Assembly (NCBI GenBank): GCA_008360975.2
Contig: CM039182.1
Location: 57,300,491-57,364,490 of the forward strand
DNA: 64,000 nucleotides
Direction: 5' to 3'
Source of the DNA: Lichenostomus cassidix
Lineage: Eukaryota > Chordata > Aves > Passeriformes > Meliphagidae
Shown here: positions 43,286 through 57,392 of the stretch, piece by piece
Numbering within the stretch: the first letter of the stretch is position 1
Layout: each line of letters starts with the position of its first letter
Notes under the pieces: generated by a model
What the model saw: only the letters and a program-made list of their open reading frames with translations
What the model was told of the DNA's origin: nothing
Database searches by the model: none
Translations under genes and position numbers: made by a program

Positions 43286-46200
43286 CACATGGCTGAGGAA
43301 TTAGTAAACACTTTCATAGTGCTGAAGAGGTACTTGCAGAGAGTATCATTTGCCTAGCACAGTTAATGTCTCTAGGCTCCTGCTCTGCTCAAGGGGGTGA
43401 GAGAAACTCCTCCCATGTGCTAAAGCAGCAGAGATAGAATTTTTTTCTGGTAATTTCCCTGTTGGAGGGCTTTTCTCTTGACAGAGAAGTTCTCTTCAGT
43501 AAGACTGAGTAAATGCCCATTACAGGGAGATATGAACTAGGAGAGGCCAATTTTTTCTGGTTTTAGGAGAAGTGTCTTTAAAGTTAAGCTCCTACCTCAG
43601 GGTTGAAAACAGACTCCTTGCTTTTAGCCAGAAAGGAGGGCTCCCAGCTCTGCCCCCAGCTGCCAGCAGCAGGACCTGGAGGGACTCCCTGCTTGCTGCA
43701 GGGCAATCTGGGGGCCTGAGGCTGTGCTCACTTCCCCCTCTATGTGCTCTAAGCCTTGGCTCCATTTCACAGCTCTTCATGGAAATAACTCCCTGTTCTG
43801 GGAGGGACTCAGTCTCTTCTCAAATGATAATGCAATCCAGACATGAATTGGCAGAAATGTCGTGAGACTTCTTATTCTTGTGTATTTCCAGTGCGAATGC
43901 TCTCAAAATATCCTGGGAAGGCAGTCTTGGCATTTTTTTCTGATGAACTGACACTGACCTGACAGCTTATTGTGGTTTCTTCCCCCAAAGACAGTAATAT
44001 AGAAAAGAAACTGAAGAATCCCTTTCCCATCCCAAGTTTGTTTTCCAGCTGTACTAATATTAAAAACGATCTTTTTTCTACACTGTAGTATTTTTGTAAT
44101 TGCTGCTCTATCAAAACACAGTAGAAGACCTTTAAGCATACGCCAACATTGACTTAGGACTTATCAACCTCTGAATAATGTGCAACGTGCATTTCAGGAG
44201 ACTTAGTGCACCAGGTAGAAGAGGGCAAACAAAAGTTTAATATTGTCCTCTGAGCACAAATTCAGAGGTAACTTCCTCTCTCAATATATGGGCAGGTTAG
44301 GATGATTTACCTCCTTCAGTGTTGGCATATAAATTTACTGCCTAGAGTCGGGCAGAGTGAATAGCTGCTGGTGGTTATGTTTGTGCCTTGAGATGAGAGG
44401 ATCCCTCTTTCTCTGCTTCCCTGTTTCCTCAGGTCACAGACAGGGATTCCTGATATATCCCAAATGATGGAGGGAGAAAAAGCATTTCACAGGTTTTTCC
44501 AATTTGTTTTCAGATGTGAAGGGGCTACAGGAAGAGTCACTGGGAAAAAGACTCTGAGGATGGACTGGGGTCAAGCACTGTTTCCGGAATCCTCTAACAG
44601 CTGGGAAACATGAGTGCCTGATTTAGTGAGCTCTGATGTTGCATGGTCATAGGGAAGGGCCTTAACACAGGTTTTGGCCCCCACTGTGTGTATTCTGCCC
44701 ACTTTAGGGGAAGGTAGGCTAATTTTGACTTCTCTGCCTTATCTAAACAAAATTTCCGAAGAAAAAGATCCTCAATTGTAAAACTGGATAGGTGATTCGG
44801 GAAAGAAAATGACATTTCTTCATGTGTCTATCCAACATATTTATGAAGGGGAACACAAAGGTAGATGAGAGCAATTTAGCTGAAGTGTCACAGGAGAGCT
44901 GTCACGAAGGACAAACCCCACTCTTCAGCCCCACGGAACCGACATTCTTGTGGGCTCCTTGTTTTCAATACCTGAAGCAGAATGGCAGGATTTCATACTA
45001 TATAAATGCATGGTTTTTTATAAGATGGAAGATATGAGGCACTGAAGGGCTGGATCTGCTGGTTTTTTCTCAGCTGTTTCTGGTTGGGCAGCAGAGTTTG
45101 TTGCCTGTCTCCTCTGGCCTTGACCTTGCTCTTCACCAGGGCCAGGCACCTCTGTGGCTCCTGGATGCTGATCTTTCGTCATCAACCTCAACTCCCACTG
45201 AGATACCAGAGCAGATGGGATTGCTGCTCAGAGTGGAGCTTGGGAAGAAGATTTCTTCGCATTTCTACCTCTCCTAAACACTTCTCAACAGCGGACATAT
45301 ATCACCTATGGACAACTGAGCTGCTTCTTCCATGGATGAAAACCTGGCAGAGAAGCAGGTGATCTTCATCAAACTGGTTTTAGGCTAGTGGCTGGGTTGA
45401 GCTGTTAGTTTGGATATGCCTGATATAAAGTCAAATGTGTCACCCAGCCAAGCACATAATTTTATATTTAAAGCAAACTTGACTTAGATGTGTTGGTAAC
45501 ACCTGGCAACTTGAATAGTTGCTCAAAGAGAATTGAACTGGTGCACACTTGCTAGAAAGGCAGAAAACACAGTCAGTACCAAAGCTGCAAAAGCATTGCA
45601 CTGGTAAAATATCATAACATGACAGGCACATCACAAATCTATACTACAGAAGAGTCTGAAATACAGTGTGTAGAAATATTTACAGGCCACGGAGATTAAG
45701 AAATATTGCTGGCATGGTTGGGGCAATCAATACATGAGGGTAATTACGAAATGCCACTGCCTTCTGAGGCAAAAAATATAGGTCCCTATCCTACCCTAAT
45801 AGTACTTATTGCGGACCTTTATAACATTTTGCTGAAAGCAATGGAAAGTTCAAGGCATTTCTGTTCCTCAGCTAAGCTATCTAACTGGAGCCAGTATCAG
45901 CTGATAGAAATGTGTCCCTTTCTTCTATCTCTTTTAAGGAAAATAAAAATCCTGGAAACTGGAATTAATGAAATGATAAATGATAGGAGAAAGGAATATT
46001 TAAAATGCAGAAAATTAAAAAATTGTAAAAAACAGTTCCTCAAATTTTCATGTGGCTCCAAGTTCGATTCTGGGAATGTAGAGATCAAACTGAAGTATGT
46101 AATTTAGGATTTCTTTTTTTCCTGTTGGATTTCTATTGGTGTGATTTAGGTTTTTTTGTGCTAAAGCAGTTGTAGTGAGGATAATGCTTCTGACAGTGTT

Positions 46201-46904
46201 TCAATATAGCCTCTGCTTATAGTTGCCAAGTGGATTTAAATTTTTTTCTTTCTTATTAATGGGGTGTGAATTAATATGTGGCCTGTCAAATATGTTGGAA
46301 ATTTAACTATTTGTGAAGGAGAAGGCACCTCATCCCTGCAGTAAAGCTATGAGCAGGGTGGAGCTGGAGGCAGATTGACCTCCTCTGTTTTAAATGCTAA
46401 AAATTCATCTGAACTACAGTGACATGGTCTGTGGCTGCTGCCTGGTTAGGTGCAGTCTGCAGAGGACAGGATCCATGGAAGCTATCTCAGACAACTGAGA
46501 ACATAATGAACAGCAGAGCTGTTCCTCTGGCACTTGATCCATCTGTGACAGCCCAGAAAAAGCTGCAGTGAGGTCACCTACCGGCTAGTGCCTTGCTGCT
46601 GCCCAGGCAAGATGGCACTGCTAGCCTGATGTAAATGGTGCCTCAGCAGAGAATTTTGAAGGGAAGCCATCTCCAGAGATCAGAAAAAACAAAGCTATAA
46701 AGTGGAAAACCTTAGAAATGAGGGGGTGAGTGGCAGGCATGTAGTGCACTAGGTATTTTTAGATGCTAGTTGGATGAAGAGAAGTTACAGCAGAACCTGA
46801 GGGTTTGGAAGCAGCCAAGGAGGAAGAGCCAAAAAGTCTGGAGGCAGCAGAAGCTGAGTTTCTGCTAGCACCAGACACCAGTCGACCCAGCCCAAACATA
46901 TTGT
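43286..46904. other. Unassigned non-coding DNA
   Basis: No gene or element is recognised. A 133-codon plus frame at 45706-46107 is Lys-rich near its end and falls in AT-rich DNA, with no motif or splice context. Confidence 0.55.
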
Positions 46905-47250
46905 TACTGTTTTATTAAAGGGTTGATTTGGAGAATGTTGTGTTTGCAATTCAGCATCATGCCTTGGAGCCTTGATTTCAAGCCTTTATTTATATGCTTA
47001 ATTGTTGCTATGGAAATTCAATATTTAAAGAGGTAATTATTGCTGATCTTGTTGCATGTGTCCATTTCTGATGTCCAGCTGTTAGCTCTTTAGCTCCAGT
47101 CTAGCAGATTAATTACTACTATTGATTACTTTGAGCTTCTCTCTTCACACCTGCAGTCTGTGCAATTAGCCGGTGGCCTCCTCTGAAAATTAGGAGCAGT
47201 TTCATTTTGGCACCTTGCCATTTCTCAGCCATGTGCCTTACACTGATGAA
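46905..47250. other. Candidate conserved non-coding element (strongest by texture)
   Basis: About 345 bp dense in developmental-enhancer motifs: ACATATTGTTACTG and GCTTAATTGTTGC (SOX/homeodomain-like), GAGGTAATTATTGC, GCAGATTAATTACTAC, TTGATTACTTTG (TCF-like) and GTGCAATTAGCCGG. It has no simple repeats and retains a rare CpG context. I could not align it to anything. Confidence 0.35.
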
Positions 47251-48309
47251 CAAAAGGAAAGCTATTTTAAATAGAGATATCTGGGCAATGAACTCTTTGT
47301 ATTTCTAAACTATCTGTGGATAACTCAAATTACTCTATGTTAGTAAATATTGCACCCCATTGGAAGACCCCTGGTAGTGAAAAAAAAAATAAATTCCAAA
47401 GTACTGTTATTTGTTTTGTCTGCCCACTAGTCAGTAAATGCTGTCCTGGCTATTTGAAGTTTATTGTCCATAGTGCTTTTTTCTTTTTTTCACTGAATTG
47501 GACCCGACCCTCTGAGTGCAATTACTTCTCCTTTCAACCTGCTTTCCTGAAGTGGAGTTTTCCTTTCTATCCTGTGTGTGAGAGATTTCCTGTTGTTCTT
47601 ACTGGATGCTACCAGGGCACATCAGAGGAACTTCAAGTAGGAGGGCAGGAGTGGTACGCCTGTACCCAAAAGGCCCTCATCCATCTTCTCCTTTCCCAAG
47701 TACTATTTGTTTTCCAGTGGCCACTCAAGGCTCTTCTTGGAAAGACAAGTCTGTGCCATATTCTCCTCTCTGCACATCACAAAGGCAAAGACTAAGGGTT
47801 CAAAGGTTTTATTTTAAGAAATAAAATATAAATCTTCTTCCACTGGAGTCATGCCTTTTTCCTCTCAAAAAAAGAAGCCTTTTCTTTACGTTTGCTGGGT
47901 TGCTAAGCACAGGTCATGCCAATGTTGCGTGATTTTGACATAAGTAATGTGCTGGGTGGAAATGGGAGTGTGGGGACAACCCTGTCTTTGCTCTCTCTGG
48001 GCGAGTATCCAGCCTAGATTTATGGCAGACCAAGGGCAGTCCAGAAGCACAATACAGGTGGCCTGTGAACCAAAGTGTGCTGAAATTCAGCGTTCAGGAA
48101 CTAACTTGAGTGTTAATGCTGCATGACTGCACGCTGCCCACATATCAGCAGTTTAATGTGCCGTGGTTCAGGGTTGTGAGTCTCCAGAGCCAAGGCAGCA
48201 GTGGAGGCCCTCTCTGCTTCATGGGTCAAACACCACCCTTAAAGTTGCAGTGAAGTTCAGGGGAAGAAAAGAGACCCATCCCCTTTCTGCTCAGGTGAAG
48301 TAGTTGCTG
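47251..48309. other. Unassigned non-coding DNA
   Basis: No gene is recognised. A 159-codon plus frame (47316-47795) is aromatic- and Cys-rich without a motif and is taken as chance. Confidence 0.55.
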
Positions 48310-48375
48310 TAGACTATTTGGTACAGCACTGGCCTCCAGACCAGAAGGTCCCCAGCTGGAATCTCATCACCGCCA
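48310..48375 (+). mobile_element. tRNA-like scrap (MIR-type SINE head?)
   Basis: TAGACTATTTGGTACAGCAC resembles a tRNA D-arm/A box. It is followed by CTGG-CCTCCAGA-CCAG, which looks like an anticodon arm, and AGCTGGAATCT, a degraded B box 33 bp further on. The apparent anticodon loop has eight bases and the acceptor ends do not pair, so it is not a working tRNA. The following CGCCACTGTTTCTAG recalls the MIR core (TGCCACTTACTAG). An old MIR-like SINE is my best guess. Confidence 0.35.
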
Positions 48376-51300
48376 CTGTTTCTAGATTAAATTCTAAATT
48401 GTGTACTGTCATTTGGAGGCCTTCTGTGCAGGGTGTCACTGAGTCACCAGTTATTAGGAATGCCTCCTATTATTGCAGCCCTAAAAGCTATTTGAACAGA
48501 AGCCTAATGTGACTGTGATTTCCAAGAACCATTTGCTGTTATTGCAGCTCTGCTTTGCTGTGAGTGAGAAACAAACCAAAGTTGCTTTCAGATCACATGA
48601 AAGGGCGGGACAGGGAAGCAGTGGAGCTGGAGTAACATTCAAGCTGCCAACAAATGTAAATTCACCAAAAATAAACAATGTTTTTATCAACTAAAGCAGG
48701 GTCATACTGCAGGTTTCCTACTGCAAGAAAACAAACCGGTTGCTTTTCTTCAGGAAGACATATTTTGAAATTCTTCCTGCTTTTCCAAGCAGCTGAAAAA
48801 TTAGCTAGAAGAAGTGTGCAGAACCTGTGCACTGCCATAACCCAGGGGCCAGAAGGACCTTCTCCTCCACCTAGGAGGAGGATGTAGCAGAAAGGCAAAT
48901 GCCTTCTGTCTGGGAGAGGAAGCCTATGTGCACAGAATGGGAAACTACAAATGCAAATATTATTCTGAAGACACAGAGATGCATGTCAGAGATCTATATA
49001 ATATGGAAGAATTTGGAGTCTGAACAATACAGTTTACGGGCTGAATTTCAGAGCAGTCCTGATTCTACTTTATTGCTCTCACTTTCTGAGACTTCTTAGT
49101 CCTAAATCACCTCCATAAAATGAAAGTGGAATTTTGTCTGAAAGAGGGATGATTAAGGTACCAGGAAAATAGCTTTCTCATAAAGAATTTTTTAGAAGTT
49201 CTGTTGTATCTACAGCTAAACATGCTGTGAACAGCTTGCTCCTGTTTAGGAGAACTGATGTGAAATGGCATTGGTCCATTACAACTAGTGGTTCTGGGTT
49301 TGGTGCTGGTTGAATATTTGGACAAATATTTGTACTAGTCCTGTATTATACAGTTGTATTCACAATTTAGCTCTTCCTTTTCCTTAGCATAGGATTGGGG
49401 TGTTTGGCAAGGATGAGGGGCTACATCAAAGAGTCTATTTTGAGCATGAGGTGCCAGACATCATATCAGATGGACTGCAGCCAGCCATGCTCACAGAAGG
49501 ACAGACGTCTGGCAGAAACAGAAAGCTGGGGCCATTAGAAGAAGGCAGTGGTGCTGCCAGCTATATTCCCTGTCCCAGATGGATATATCCCACTTAAGAT
49601 GCTGCTGTGTTGTCTCTAGCAAAGAGATCAGTAAATGGGGAAGGAAGGGCAGTAGGATAATTGATAGGTGGTCAAAAAGAAGAGAGAGCAAAAATGTTTT
49701 TGCATCCATTTTATGCATTCATGTGCTCATAGAACTAGCTTGCTGTACTTGGAAATCTTTGAAACTTAGGACAGAAGTTTCAGTGATTCTAAACTGGCAA
49801 AAGTGTCAACTGCTGCAACAGGGGTCACAGTTTCTAGACAGCCTGAGATGCAAAATGGATACTCCTACAATGATTGTTCCCTGGAATCTAAAAGCAGAAA
49901 CTGATCAGAGTTCTGCTGAAAATTGGCAGCCTGGAAAAAGTCAGGTCTGCATGTCCAGTGGAGTCACCTGAGCATCAGCAGCCTTTGTTACATGTTTTAA
50001 ACCACCTACAGGCATTACTTTTGCCTAATGGACATTGAGCCTAGGACAACTTTCTCCTACCCACGCACGGAGCTCCATCTCATGGCTTGGGGGTGGAGGT
50101 GAGGTGGTTGTCCCCATATTGATGACGTGGCAGGCTCCCCAGACTTATGGTCTGTGTCAGGGCCAGCTTGCTGAACCAAAGTGGTGGCAAGCTGGAAGAC
50201 TTCTAGGGTGACTGCTTCGCCCTTGAAGAAAGGTAAGGCTACTGGTAACACCTCTCAGGGGCTGCTGGTAAATGAAGAAATGTTCTATCTACAGGCTGTG
50301 ACTAAAACTGCCATTAAGGGTTTGCTGAAACTAAAGGCCTAAGGGTTTTATTGAAGTGTCTCCCACACCCTCAAGTTCTTAAAGTAAGTTTGCTCAGCAA
50401 ACCATTCATAGGCACCTACTGGCATTTTCAAAAACTTCTGAGTGCCCAGTTCAGGCAGATCTGAACATGGGTGCTTTTGAAGAAGATGGCTGCCTTTATC
50501 ATTCTGCTAATTCTTTAGGTGTGTAAGCAGTAATGTGTTGCTGTGCTTAAGAGAGTGTTAAAGATATGACTTGAGCAGCATATCACTTAAGATCCTTTAT
50601 GAGAGGTTTCATAATTTAATTTCTTCTCATTGCTGCAGCTACTTTCCTCTTTTTACTAGATTGTGAGGTACAGTCTCTGCCATCATACACTTAGGTGGCT
50701 CTCAGCACAGCTGGCTGAGACTGTAAGTCCTCCCAAGATGCAAACAGTAAAGAGGAATAAGAGCATGAGGTGGGTATGCAGTGACAGAAGTGAGATGTTC
50801 ACAGCTGGCAAGTTGTGTCTCACAGGTTTGTAGATTTTAAATGCCATTTATATACTGACTGCTTGTCTCAGTGCACTGACTTTGTTCATGTGCCAGGTGT
50901 TGCATTTGGCCTTTGGCATCAGCCTGTGCAACCATAATGAACTTCATCTGAAGCTGTGCTGAAGTGCTGCACTGCATTGCCTTTTCCTTCCCTAGGATTT
51001 AAGCTGTTTGAATTGCTATGTGTGTGATCCTTCTTCCACTTAATGACACACGATGGTTGTACTTTGTCTTTTGTCAGCTTGGGGTTTTCCTTTCCTTCCC
51101 TTCCTTTCCTGGTACAACTGGGAGCTACTTTTGAGCCCTGACGGTTTGGGTTTTTCTTCACCAGTCCCATGAAAATCTTTTGCTCTTGCTGGAGCAAAGA
51201 GCAAAGGGCATTAGGATAAGCTTCAAGCCCTGATCTGCATTTGAGGTGCTTGTTAAATCCCACTTATCTGTGGCACCAGCTCAGGAAATCCTTCTGACCT

Positions 51301-51780
51301 GCTGCCTATAGGAGCAGACTGATGGAGCCGATGGCACACTCTGTGTCAGGCTGCTCCTGCAGCACTCCATCTGCCTTGCTTAGCTGGAGCCTTTATTGTC
51401 CAAAGCCCTCCCAACAGGAAACATTCTGGCTGTAGTGAAGTATCTACAGAGATTATTATGGTATATGTTCCCAAAATGTCTCCCAAACCCACAATACTGA
51501 CTTCTGTGTCCTAATTGTACTGCATCTGTTTCCAGCCTTGGAATATTACCTCTTAGGTGGAGGGGCTGATGTAACCACACTGTCTCTTGGTATCCATTGT
51601 GGTGTCTATGTTGTTCATGAGCTAAGGAAATAACATAGTGCTACAAGGATCCAGTGGAAGCTGGGACAATCTGGGTTTATAAATATGACTAGATGTCTTC
51701 AGGAGGCATTTGAAATCCTTGATATAAAATCCCTTTCTTGAGAGTACTTATTTTCTAGCTCACTTTTTTTTTCTCTGTGA
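48376..51780. other. Unassigned non-coding DNA
   Basis: No gene is recognised. A small palindromic element, CTCCTCCACCTAGGAGGAG, lies near 48862-48882. Confidence 0.55.
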
Positions 51781-51835
51781 ATATAAATACATGCACACGC
51801 ATATGCATGTGTTTGTGTGTGACATATATGTGAGA
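51781..51835. repeat. Alternating purine-pyrimidine stretch
   Basis: Interrupted TACATGCACACGCATATGCA then GTGTTTGTGTGTGACATATA form a degenerate microsatellite with Z-DNA-like alternation. Confidence 0.6.
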
Positions 51836-54800
51836 GACTTTTGTCCCTGCATAGGGAGAACATGGGTTGGTGTGTGTTTTCATGAGCCTGTGTGTCCCAT
51901 CCACAGCATCAGCTCTCACCCTAATGAGCTGAAGCTACATTAGCAATATCCCAGGCAGATAAATTGACTTTAAGCCTTGGTTTGATGATCCTACTAAGAC
52001 ATTCAATTAATTCTGTTTTGCTACAAGCTAATTTATTACTTTGTGTTTATTCCAAAAAAATGTTGAATGTACAAATCAGTAGCAGACAAGGTAATGAATT
52101 ATTCTACCTTCCTTCATGCTCTTGTCTTCACACTTCACTACTATAAGAATGGAAGAGGAAATATGAAAGAAATGTCTTTTGATGTATGAAATGTGGGTAT
52201 TTTCTCATACTGAGCTGTATCTAACTGGTGTAAACACATAATCAAGCCCTCTAGGAGATGCTAATTAGTGCAGTAAATGTTAGTTTATTAATTGCCATTA
52301 TGTTTCTCTTTGTTTCACCAGTGAATGTGCCTTTTCAGGAGAACAGATTAGATATGGTGTGTCTGTAGAATTTGCTTGTGTTCATGGCAAATGAAGACAA
52401 GTAGCCTAGCAAAGCTGTGATGAATTAAAAACATTCCGTGCAATCAACGTTTCTGTAACAGAGTCCACGAAGTGCATGGGCTTCTGAGAAGAAAAACAAC
52501 ACAAAACAAAAAACCCTGGAGGATTTGATAACAATTTTCTGCTCCATCTCTCTACTTGGTGTGTTTTTAATGAGCCCTCCAAAAGCACATGTAGTAAAAC
52601 TTTTTCCTTTTTGATGTGGCAGACTACACTACCAAGACATACTGCAGGAGAGGCACTTCAAAGGCAAACAGCCAGCAAATACAATTATGTTAGGTGAGGC
52701 TGCTGGGTGTAATTGAGTTCCTCCCATCCTTGGAAAGTGATAGAAGACAGTCCCTTAACAATTCCCTCTTCCTGCTCCTCCAGCTTGTCATTATAAATCA
52801 ATACTTACCCTGTGATGTTCACATTTGTAAACTGTACCATTATCACATGCTACCTTGCCTGTGTCAGGTACTGGGAGCCAAATAAAGGATCCAGTGAGTG
52901 GTCCCTTTGTAGGCAGCTGCAGCACGGAGTATGGAGGGGACAGAACCAGCAAAGCCTGGAAGACATCCCTTTGCTTCTGCCAAAAGTTGCTGGAAACGCT
53001 TATGCCAGGATGTGCTGGTGCTTCTAGGAAGCAGCAAAGTGGATGGTTGTCCTGGTTGCAGAGAGAGAGCAGAGCTAATGTGTGGGTGTGCCAAGCTTTT
53101 TGTTCTATACTATCCACATCATCACTAGGGGCCTTGGTTTTGGGAGGAAAAGCTGGACATCTGGTCAGAAGTGTGCCTCTATTGCTTTTGCCTTCCCCTC
53201 TCCAGTGGGAGGGTGTTTGGGTCAGCCTTTGAGCTATTCCCAGTGGTGAATACCTCTTTGTGGGTAAAACACCTTCCCCCTTTGTTTACTTTTGGTATTC
53301 ATATTGTTGTTGTTGTTATCATCGCATGTCTTGTTCCACTGCTTTTTGCTTTCAGTAAAATGTTACCTCAACCCACAGATTCTGCTTTTCCCCCTTTTTT
53401 ACCAGAAGAGGTGGGAGGAAGGGGAGTGGCTTATTTGGCATATAATTTCCTGCTGGTGTTAAACCATCAGGGCTGTGTGCCTTGAAGCAACTTGGTGTCC
53501 CAGAAGAACCACTGTGGAAAGCAGCTTTGCTGGGTGTGGATCTAGTTCATACCTTGACCGAGCTCTTAAGATCCACTTTTAGACTTTGTATGGAGAGAAA
53601 GACTTTGCATGTTTTTAATCACTTGGCTTGTAAAGACAAAGCATAGCAGGAGGTGTTTCCCTTCTGTGTGGAACTGGAACACTTGTTGTATTTTCATGGA
53701 TTTTGGCTAATGCAAACCAAAACCCAGATATCTCTTGATACTCCTTTCCTTTTAGAATAGCCTCTACAAAGCCTTACACTGTGAAACAAAGAATATTTTT
53801 CACCCTGACATTTGAAAAAACTTTTCGTAATTTTCTTCAATTATTTGCCTAGAAAAGTTTCAGTAGGCCACTGAAAATCTGAGGCTAGAATTCTTGTTTT
53901 ATCTTTATCTTTGAGAGCAGGGTTGCTTTGCAATGTCTTTGAATATTTTGAGTCCCACCCTAATCCTGTCCAGGACATCTTCTATTTTATATTATTGTCC
54001 AAATAACAACAGTCCCATGTCAGAAACTTTTAGCTTGGACTTGCAGGAGTGTCCATTCAAGAGGCAGAATCCTTCTTGTCCCTTTCCCCTTAGGCACATA
54101 TCTTGCCTCTGTGCTTCTGCAGAAGTCAAAGGCAGGCATGGCTGGCTCTCTGCTGGGATTCTCATGGCAACAGTGGGTGTTGCTGCTGCAGGTCTTAATT
54201 GCCATTAAGTCATCGGTTTATTTTCTGATGATAAATAATCATAACTAGCGTATAAATATGTAGCTTTTCTCTGGCGGGAACACTGAATTCAGAGGTTCTG
54301 TCCAAATATTTGCATAAGGAGTGACAGAAAAAATATTGGAGCACCTTTTATTTTTCAGATAGAGAGGATTTAAAAAAAGTTGTAAATTTTGTGTTCAGTG
54401 TTATACTTCAGCACAGCTTGAGCAAAATCTCGTTTTAAGTGAGGGGGCTTTGGTTTTTTTGAACTCTAGTAGCAGAAGTGTATGGAGGATGGACCTATCT
54501 TAGAAATTTGCTGCAAATCTGGAGATAGAAACTGGCTTATCCTCTGAGACACGCTCCATATATGCAGAATCTATCTGAATAAATGAGCCCCTTACTTAAC
54601 TGGGAACGAACTGTATATTCCATCTGCAGACTGAATGATTGCTCCATTTCAAGCCTCCTGACTCCCATGGAGCCATCTGGTACACGATAGTTTGTACGAA
54701 TAGGTGAGGATTCCTGCTAACACAACGGTCTTCAGCTAGGCAGTGCTGATATTTAGCACTCTGCTTCACATCTGCGCGCAAAGCTGTAACAAAAACCCCA

Positions 54801-57038
54801 ACAGTTTCTGTGTTTAATATTTAAATGAACCTTCCTTTTTCTCCTGGAAAACCAGTTGGGATGGGAACAATTAACACAATTACATCAGAAAATGAGTTGG
54901 GCTATTAATACATACAACTAAGCAGAGATTTCCTTTTATGTGGCATTGTGAATTTTTGTTTTTTACCCATTCATTGCTTAGGGCTCAGTGGGGAGGAAGG
55001 TGGGAGAGGAGAAGGTATGTGTCATATAGATATTTTAATATCACTTTGAGGTCTTGTCAGAAAATTAAATCAATGGACATAATTCATGTCTGTAGGCAGC
55101 AGTGGGGTGGTCATAGGACTTACTAATAGATATGTAAAGATTGTATACTTTTTTTGGCTTCCCTGCTGCGTCAGAGCTGTCCATATGAGATGGGTGGCCT
55201 GGCACAACATCACAAAGAAGGTGCCTTTGTGGTACATGAGTCACTCCAAAGGGTTTCAGTGAAAGTGAACAGAGCAAGGTGGATGGGGGAGAAAGGGAAA
55301 TGGGCTAAAATCCAAAGGCTGCCTGTGTACTCACACTGTTTCATTATCTGGCACAGAGATCCACAGATGTATTTAAGACACCTAATATGTAGCTGGAAAG
55401 ACCTGTGTGCTCACTGGCAATTTAGAAAGAATAAAGAGACATTAGATCCCACTTTCCCCCCAGATACTGCTCAGGGTCCTGGAGGGAAGGAGTTCAAGAG
55501 GAGCAGCTGCTGTGTGGAAAGTGCTGCTGCCCTGGGCTGGACAGTGCTAACCCTCATGCCTCTGGACTAGTAGGGAGGTCTCAGCTCCAAGTCCTACCAA
55601 GTCTTGCACACCTTGGATATTTTGCTGAATGTAGGTTACTTAAGACTTTTACTTAGTCTGGAATGACAGTAGCATCAGTAGCAGACACTTTCTGTTTTTG
55701 GTTTTACTGTATTCATTTGTTTATTTCAGCAGCAAAAATAATAATAGACTTTTCCAATATAAGTGCCTTTTTTCAGCCTTTTGAGCGAGCTCTAGCTTCT
55801 GATGCATCTTGACTAAATGGGAGTCAGTGTGGATGGTGCTGAGACTCACATTTGCTCCTACCACAGTGAATACAGCTTAGCAGTGCAGTATTGGGTCTAT
55901 GCAGATTCTTGTGATTCTCATCACTGCAATCTCACTTTGTTTTGGTAAATGTTGCCCCTCAGACATGGGATCTCTTACAAACTGGGATCTGTGCTCACAT
56001 GCCTATTGCAAAATACAGCCTGCTAAAAACAGCTGTAAGGAGCTCCCTTTGTCTGGTTGGAGTTCTTCACTTAAGTGCTTGTGGTGCCTGATTAAATTAG
56101 TAATCAGAGATATAGTCATGCTATTTTGTGACTCGGAGAGCCTTGATTGTGGATTATATTTACACACTGCAATTTCTTTCTAAATGGAGCTCTTTGTATT
56201 CAAGGACTTTAAGAGTCTTTCAGCCTGTGATAAAATCCAGTTTGCTACATAGACTAGTTCTTGCTGTGGTGCCAAGCTCTTGGTCAGGCATGCTGTGTAA
56301 AACAGTTTTTCATCTGCACAATAAATACGGCTATGTAAGAGTTCATGTGTGGTGCAGTGGTTTTGCTGACCCTTTACACTGAAAAGCTGCATGATGGCAG
56401 GCTGTCAGATGCATTGAATGCCTTCATGTTGTGTTGCCTCAAAAGAACAGAGTTTCCTTTTTTGTCAAAACAGGGGTTGATTTGAACCAAAGCCACATAA
56501 ATGGTACCAACAAACTTTGTGGTATTTAAAATCCCTGCATGCATCCAAATGCTGTGGCCTATCCCTGGTAAAAACAACAGGGCAGGAAAGTCAGGCAGCC
56601 CTTACAGAATATTTTGTTGTGTTAAAACCCCACAATGTATGCTGAGACAGTGGCTCTTTCACATGCATGCATGTAGCAGATGGAGGCGGGAGGAAATCTG
56701 ACTACTCTGCTGATTTTGAGGCTCCAGAGCCATACAGGTGAATTCTGTGGCTGGAAGTCCCTGTTTAAAGTTTCTTCTTGTCCTGTTCAGAACAGGGACA
56801 GGAAACCTGATCTTCTGCATCAGCCCAGCTGCATTCACTTGCAAAAGGGTGCAGGGAAAATGAGAAAAAAGAGTGCTAAAGGGTGGAGGCCTGCCATGAG
56901 AACATGCTCCAGTATGAAGGAAACCTTGGACCAGGCTGTGGTTTGATTCATCTCAGAGCAGGCTCTAGTCACTTGGCACTTTCTCTAGGCATGGCTAGAA
57001 GTTTCACCCAGGGTTTGAGGAAACTTTTGCAGGGTGGG
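51836..57038. other. Unassigned non-coding DNA
   Basis: No gene or element is recognised. A short (TTG)n run lies near 53305-53319. Frames at 52855-53232 (125 codons) and 55154-55570 (138 codons) have no motif. Confidence 0.55.
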
Positions 57039-57110
57039 TTTTCTTTCTTGCTTTGTTTTGTTTTTCTTTCTTTTATTCTTTTTTTTCTTTCTTTCTTTTT
57101 TTTTAATCTT
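57039..57110. repeat. Polypyrimidine (CTTT)n-like tract
   Basis: About 70 bp of T and C with CTTT and TTTC units and a few G. It is typical simple repeat, and no exon is seen after it. Confidence 0.85.
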
Positions 57111-57360
57111 CTGTAAATGAATGTGTTTTCATGAAGAAAAACTTACTTCCTTCTCTGATGACATTTGATTCAAGCTCTGAAAAATCCCTGATCATCTTTA
57201 GTGGGCCCTGTTTTTTTAAATTTTTTTAGGTGACTTTTACTAGCGGTACAGTTTATTGGAACGCCTTACATTGATACTAACATGAAGGTCCAGTTTATAA
57301 ATGTGTCAGTGAGATTAAACCATGTAATTCTATTTCTTGCTCTACTACCCTGCTGAAGTA

Positions 57361-57392
57361 GTACTTCAAATCTCTGTGCCTTAATTTCCCTT
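57361..57392 (+). mobile_element. Possible MIR SINE fragment
   Basis: GTACTTCAAATCTCTGTGCC then TTAATTTCCC closely follows the conserved MIR phrase ACTTAACCTCTCTGTGCCTCAGTTTCC. MIR-type SINEs are ancient and survive in birds as short diverged pieces. Only about 30 bp match, so confidence is moderate to low. Confidence 0.4.

Noticed and set aside
45706..46107. 133-codon Lys-rich frame
   Set aside because: AT-rich DNA yields Lys/Ile/Asn-rich chance frames, and there is no motif, splice context or related neighbour.
48310..48382. A functional tRNA-Trp gene (CCA at the anticodon position)
   Set aside because: The anticodon loop has eight bases, the acceptor arms do not pair, and the B box is degenerate.
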